Source: Collinsella sp. (GTDB lineage Bacteria; Actinomycetota; Coriobacteriia; Coriobacteriales; Coriobacteriaceae). From it: DNA of 8,429 nt. Below the pieces are notes generated by a model. It saw nothing but the letters and a program-made list of their open reading frames with translations. It ran no database searches and was not told where the DNA came from. The translations under genes were made by a program, and so were the position numbers. Positions 5,324 to 8,429 of this stretch are shown here, one piece after another. How positions within the stretch are numbered: the stretch's first letter is position 1; each line of letters starts with the position of its first letter. The stretch spans positions 168,453 through 176,881 of the forward strand of contig JAHYYJ010000005.1 in NCBI GenBank assembly GCA_019425015.1, given 5' to 3'.

Positions 5324-6401
5324 GCAAATCCAAAAGGCTGGAGACAATTCGAATCAGGTGCAAGCGCAGACGGTTGTTCAGAACATCGGGATATCTGAAG
5401 AGCGAGTTCATTGCATTGTGAGCGATGAATGTGATAAGACTATTGAATCTTGCATGCAAGAGTCAAAGCTCCTTGTCGAACAAAGGCTGAGTAGTTTTAA
5501 AGACGAGCTGTATCGCGTCTTCGGGGAACAATTGCGACTATTTGACTCGCTTCGTGAGCCCTCGTGTGTGGCAACATTAGGTGTGGCCACAAATGTAGCT
5601 GCTAGGACAAGCGCTGCTTCCGATTATCAGATGCTGGCTGAGCTATTAGTCAAACGCTTCGAGTCACCATCAGATCGTCATATCGCCACCGGAATAACTA
5701 AGGCAATCGAAATTGTCGAGTTTCTTACTGATGAGGAGCTCGCGGGGTTGACGACGCTGCATGCTGCGCGAGCCTTCACGCCAACGAGTGGCAATATTAA
5801 GATTGGTATTGAGTCTTTAGCTGGCCTGTTTGACGCTCTCCCGTTGGACCATCTTCCTAGCGGTCAAGATTGGATAGATGACTTGGATATCCTTGGTGCC
5901 GCTAGATTCTCATCAATCGCGTCATTGGTGCCGTATCTCGAGTTTCAGTTTAGCCAGCTGGAGGGATATACCGTTTGCGGTGTTAAAGCTGGTTCTGGTG
6001 AAGAAGCCGATGCGCTGGATAAACTTTCAGGAGCAGGTTTGTCCGCCGAATTGCTTGTTGAACATGAATTGAATCCTGGATATAAGCGTTTGCCTCTTAG
6101 GGATATAGACAATTTTGAAAACCTAACTCTTTATTCACCCTCCGACCCCTCGGTACCGAGTGAGGGTCTCAATGGTGGTCAAATTGAAGTATTCCGCTAT
6201 GTTTGTAATTTGAGTCAAGATCATTCTCATGATGAGGTGATTAAGGAGAACCTTAAGAAGGAGATGCTCCGGCATCCATCACTGGCTACTCTTATCGATT
6301 GGTGGGATTCGATTCGGTTGGCCCCGAGACTCACGTCTGTTGGCAGGTGCCTCGCGAATGCAAATGTAAGAAGGCTAAAGCCTGAGCTGCCGGATGTTTA
6401 G
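5304..6401 (+). CDS. LPO_1073/Vpar_1526-like protein, probable conflict-system component
   Basis: This 365-residue protein starts at the ATG at 5304, inside the end of the previous gene. There is no strong ribosome site of its own, consistent with translational coupling. The N-terminus carries QKAGDNSNQVQ (10-20), then VVQNIGISEERV. A helical segment rich in Glu/Lys/Ser (about 32-80, including LLVEQRLSSFKDELYRVF) could form a coiled coil. A soluble helical core follows (about 110-250, including RHIATGITKAIEIVEFLTDEE), and the end carries LTSVGRCLANANVRR (343-357). From memory this order of motifs matches the family named LPO_1073/Vpar_1526, whose function I do not know to be established. No signal peptide, membrane helix or catalytic signature is visible. 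It lies between a small membrane protein and an Abi-alpha-like gene, which suggests an abortive-infection or other defence role by context only. Confidence 0.75.
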   Translation: MNATTTKQIQKAGDNSNQVQAQTVVQNIGISEERVHCIVSDECDKTIESCMQESKLLVEQRLSSFKDELYRVFGEQLRLFDSLREPSCVATLGVATNVAARTSAASDYQMLAELLVKRFESPSDRHIATGITKAIEIVEFLTDEELAGLTTLHAARAFTPTSGNIKIGIESLAGLFDALPLDHLPSGQDWIDDLDILGAARFSSIASLVPYLEFQFSQLEGYTVCGVKAGSGEEADALDKLSGAGLSAELLVEHELNPGYKRLPLRDIDNFENLTLYSPSDPSVPSEGLNGGQIEVFRYVCNLSQDHSHDEVIKENLKKEMLRHPSLATLIDWWDSIRLAPRLTSVGRCLANANVRRLKPELPDV

Positions 6402-6421
6402 CGATCGATTTCCCTACACCG

Positions 6422-6451
6422 TTTGACCACTCATTGCGTTGGTTTGTCAAA
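6422..6451. repeat. Inverted repeat TTTGAC/GTCAAA in the intergenic gap
   Basis: TTTGAC (6422-6427) and GTCAAA (6446-6451) are perfect 6-bp arms 18 nt apart, in the 213-nt gap before the DUF4393 gene. The same arms recur at 8272-8289 with a 6-nt centre. A weak promoter could overlap the right arm (TTGTCA 6444-6449, TATCCT 6466-6471). It could be an operator or a weak hairpin. Confidence 0.3.
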
Positions 6452-6602
6452 GGTGCCTTCAAATTTATCCTTTATAAGCAAATGCATCCAGTCGGATTGT
6501 CGCTAATCATTATGCTTGGTCTCTTTCTTGCGGTTGTGGTATTTGCGGGCGGAGCAGCCCGATGGTTTTGTGATTAACGCGTTGGGTTTCCAATTTATGT
6601 GC

Positions 6603-6608
6603 AAGGAG
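6603..6608 (+). promoter_or_regulatory. Ribosome binding site AAGGAG of the DUF4393 gene
   Basis: AAGGAG ends 6 nt before the ATG at 6615. It decides that start over the upstream in-frame TTG at 6516, which would add 33 residues that look non-native and has no ribosome site. Confidence 0.7.
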
Positions 6609-6614
6609 TTTGAT

Positions 6615-7418
6615 ATGGATCTTGAGACGGTAAATGAAATTGCCGCAACACCGGTGCTTGAAAAGGCATATGACGACCTTTTCCACCCCTCCGCGAAGTC
6701 GATAGGCAAAACGGTTAGCCTGGTTCCAAGGACCGTTGCCATTTGGCTCTCGTCGTGGAATCGCTGGGTCGTTAACAGAGAGGAAAGTATCAAGCTGACT
6801 ATCGATGCTGTGGGGTCTCGTGTTGATAAGATTCCTGAGGAGCATCTTACTGAACCTCCAGCGCATATCGCAGTTCCAGCAATTCAGCAACTCGCATATT
6901 GCTATGACAGCAAGGAATTGCGTGAGATGTATGCAAATCTGTTACTTTCCTCAATGGATGATCGGACGGCAGAGTACGTCCACCCTAGTTTTGTTCAGCT
7001 ACTTAAGGAGATTAGTCCCGACGAGGCTAAGTTGCTGAGTACGTTGACTGGCTCTGATGATGCTGAACACGCGTCTATTCCGCTCGTTGACTTAAGAATT
7101 GTCAGCGCAGACGAGCTAGTTCCAATTAAATGGACACTAATCGTAGAAGGCTATAACGAGTGCTGTAAGGGTGTTTGCGAGTACCCTGATCAATCGCTGG
7201 TGTATCTGGGAAACCTGGATCGACTTGGCATCCTCAAGCGTTGTGATTACTACGCTGATGATGTTAAAGCTACGCTTGAAAGGTTCGAATCAAGCGAGGC
7301 TATCCAAAATGCGAAGGCGAAGGTTGAGCTTGAAGATGACAAGAAATACGTTTTCCATCGCTGGAGCTATCAGGTAACCGATTTCGGGGCTAACTTCATT
7401 AAAACGTGTGTTTCATGA
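6615..7418 (+). CDS. DUF4393 (Abi-alpha-like) protein
   Basis: This 267-residue protein starts at the ATG at 6615, with AAGGAG 6 nt upstream. The N-terminus holds a segment I associate with the family: YDDLFHPSAKSIGK (19-32), followed by a hydrophobic helix-like SLVPRTVAIWLSSW. The middle carries IPEEHLTEPP, then IAVPAIQQLAYCYDSKELRE and MYANLLLSSMDD, and then HPSFVQLLKEISPDEAKLL. This order is characteristic of DUF4393, also called abortive infection alpha. The C-terminus ends YQVTDFGANFIKTCVS, a closing LTxxG-type signature also found in the family. The length is normal and there are no frame breaks. Family members occur in defence islands and prophages; the biochemical activity is not known to me. 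The next gene begins 18 nt downstream, so they probably share a transcript. Confidence 0.8.
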   Translation: MDLETVNEIAATPVLEKAYDDLFHPSAKSIGKTVSLVPRTVAIWLSSWNRWVVNREESIKLTIDAVGSRVDKIPEEHLTEPPAHIAVPAIQQLAYCYDSKELREMYANLLLSSMDDRTAEYVHPSFVQLLKEISPDEAKLLSTLTGSDDAEHASIPLVDLRIVSADELVPIKWTLIVEGYNECCKGVCEYPDQSLVYLGNLDRLGILKRCDYYADDVKATLERFESSEAIQNAKAKVELEDDKKYVFHRWSYQVTDFGANFIKTCVS

Positions 7419-7436
7419 AATGAGTTTGGTTGGATT

Positions 7437-8237
7437 GTGTTCGGGCAAGAGGAACCTTCGGTATTCGATTTAATTAAAGCGTTCATTGCTTGCGTTGTGG
7501 TGCTCTCTGTATTTTTACTGATAGTCATTCAGATCGCGTTTTCAATCGATGCATCAGTTCCATGGCTGCATCCCGTGTGGGACGCTTACGGCCTGCTTGG
7601 GTATCTTGGCGCATTAGTGGGTTCAATTTCGGCGGTCGCGGTGCTGTATTTCTCGCTGCTAGCTGGTAGGGAAGACCGGAATCATTCTGATGTGATGAAC
7701 GTTCTCCCCTGTATTGCCTTAACCCGTTTGTCGGAAGAGCAACCACGTATGCCGAAGAACGGTCTCGCTCACGGTGTGTTTACCGAGGCTGATCCCAGGG
7801 ACGATGAATACAAATCGGGTGCTTTGGACTGCGTTGATCGTCTATTGATTGATGGCGGAGCCCCAGCCATTTCTTGCGACGAGAGTCTTGTGGACGAGCA
7901 TGTAGCTAATCGTTATGCAATATCCAGTATGGGGGCTGGGCCCGCGGTTAATGTAAGGGTTGGGATTGCCAATAGAAATGAGTGGGCTCATTTTGGAACT
8001 CCTCGGGTCGCTTGGTGTCAGACTCGGCAGCTTCCAGTGGGAGGGGAGAGCGAGCTGGTTATCTATTTTGGGGGCGAAGCGAAGCCGGTGATGGAGTCTG
8101 GCTATCGCATCCTCGTCACGTACTCGGACATACTCGGTAACCGCTACCTGCAGTTTTTCCCAATGGCTTTTGATGGGCAGAATGATGTTCTCAAATGCAC
8201 GGTGAATAATTCCATTAATCGGATTGGCGTTCCTTAG
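7437..8237 (+). CDS. Two-helix membrane protein with soluble C-terminal domain, unknown family
   Basis: The product has 266 residues. GTG at 7437 is the best start available: the frame has a stop at 7416-7418, only ATT and GTG lie between, and there is no strong ribosome site, so translation may be coupled to the gene 18 nt upstream. Two transmembrane helices are clear, about 12-36 and about 52-76, joined by a short Trp-containing loop (VPWLHPVW). The remaining 190 residues are soluble. They include MGAGPAVNVRVGIAN and SGYRILVTYSDILGNRYLQ, a beta-rich pattern seen in the tails of many uncharacterised two-helix proteins. No catalytic motif is visible. It closes the cassette and could be the membrane-acting component of an abortive-infection unit, but that is inference from context. 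Confidence 0.75.
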   Translation: MFGQEEPSVFDLIKAFIACVVVLSVFLLIVIQIAFSIDASVPWLHPVWDAYGLLGYLGALVGSISAVAVLYFSLLAGREDRNHSDVMNVLPCIALTRLSEEQPRMPKNGLAHGVFTEADPRDDEYKSGALDCVDRLLIDGGAPAISCDESLVDEHVANRYAISSMGAGPAVNVRVGIANRNEWAHFGTPRVAWCQTRQLPVGGESELVIYFGGEAKPVMESGYRILVTYSDILGNRYLQFFPMAFDGQNDVLKCTVNNSINRIGVP

Positions 8238-8261
8238 TTTCAGAGTATTTGGGTTGTTGCG

Positions 8262-8295
8262 CTAAGGGGTATTTGACGTAACAGTCAAATCTTAG
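8262..8295. terminator. Hairpin after the last cassette gene, possible terminator
   Basis: ATTTGAC (8271-8277) and GTCAAAT (8284-8290) pair perfectly around a 6-nt loop. Outside them CTAAG (8262-8266) pairs with CTTAG (8291-8295), with a 4-nt bulge, giving 12 pairs in all. It lies 25 bp after the stop of the last gene, a natural place for a terminator, but no T-run follows. An operator for downstream genes is equally possible. Confidence 0.4.
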
Positions 8296-8358
8296 TGATT
8301 CGCCCAGTTAAACGCCTTAATATTGAATCTCGAGCCAATCATCGAGAACGGAGATCTG

Positions 8359-8400
8359 ATGACCGACGCTAATAGAAAGGCTCTGTTAGACCAAGGTTGA
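8359..8400 (+). CDS. 13-codon reading frame with good ribosome site (leader peptide or truncated gene start)
   Basis: The ATG at 8359 has GGAG (8350-8353) 5 nt upstream and encodes MTDANRKALLDQG, then TGA. The combination looks like a genuine gene start that ends early. It could be a leader peptide, the stub of a gene broken by rearrangement, or a gene with a frameshift near the edge. Too little follows to decide. Confidence 0.25.
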   Translation: MTDANRKALLDQG

Positions 8401-8429
8401 CATAAAAACGATGTCACCGCGAGGCGGTA

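Noticed and set aside
6516..6614. N-terminal extension of the DUF4393 protein from a TTG at 6516
   Set aside because: There is a clear AAGGAG site for the ATG at 6615, and the extra 33 residues do not resemble the family's N-terminus.
1..8429. CRISPR array, tRNA or rRNA genes
   Set aside because: I found no regularly spaced direct repeats and no recognisable tRNA or rRNA sequence on either strand by eye.

Overview
The window reads as a piece of accessory genome from a fairly GC-rich Gram-positive bacterium. A gut actinobacterium of the Coriobacteriia (Collinsella-like) is my best guess. That rests on a GC-rich secreted transglutaminase-like protein that seems to run into a ricin-type repeat, and on an IS256-family transposase remnant of a style I associate with that group. 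It is inference; no rRNA or other taxonomic marker is present. The genes from about 2300 onward are visibly more AT-rich than the left flank and the IS remnant, as expected for horizontally acquired defence genes.

Layout. (1) 1-1588, minus strand: the N-terminal 529 codons of a secreted transglutaminase-like protein, cut by the window edge. (2) 1589-2020: no intact gene, only a decayed minus-strand reading frame. (3) 2003-3809, plus strand: a plausible promoter, then about 300 nt dense in inverted repeats, then a 484-residue reverse transcriptase with intact catalytic motifs (GDFxxFFD, GIPQG, YCDD). This looks like a defence-associated (UG/Abi/DRT-type) RT with a structured non-coding RNA upstream, and is the best candidate for an undescribed system here. 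(4) 3810-4428: a convergent intergenic region and a minus-strand gene for a single-pass membrane protein with a zinc-ribbon-like Cys/His set. (5) 4470-5080: a 5'-end remnant of an IS256-type element with two in-frame amber codons, then unassigned sequence containing a 23-bp perfect palindrome. (6) 5129-8237, plus strand: four genes in a row. These are a 64-residue membrane protein; an overlapping gene I recognise as LPO_1073/Vpar_1526-like; a DUF4393 (Abi-alpha-like) protein; and a two-helix membrane protein with a soluble C-terminal domain. (7) 8238-8429: a strong hairpin, a 13-codon reading frame with a good ribosome site, and the window edge.

How they may work together. I infer two adjacent defence modules. 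The first is an ncRNA-guided or ncRNA-templated RT, possibly with the membrane/zinc-ribbon protein. The second is an abortive-infection-like cassette in which two membrane proteins flank two soluble proteins. The first two genes of the cassette overlap and carry the same short motif (QKAGxxSxQ[IV]Q), which suggests a common partner. None of these functions can be demonstrated from sequence alone.
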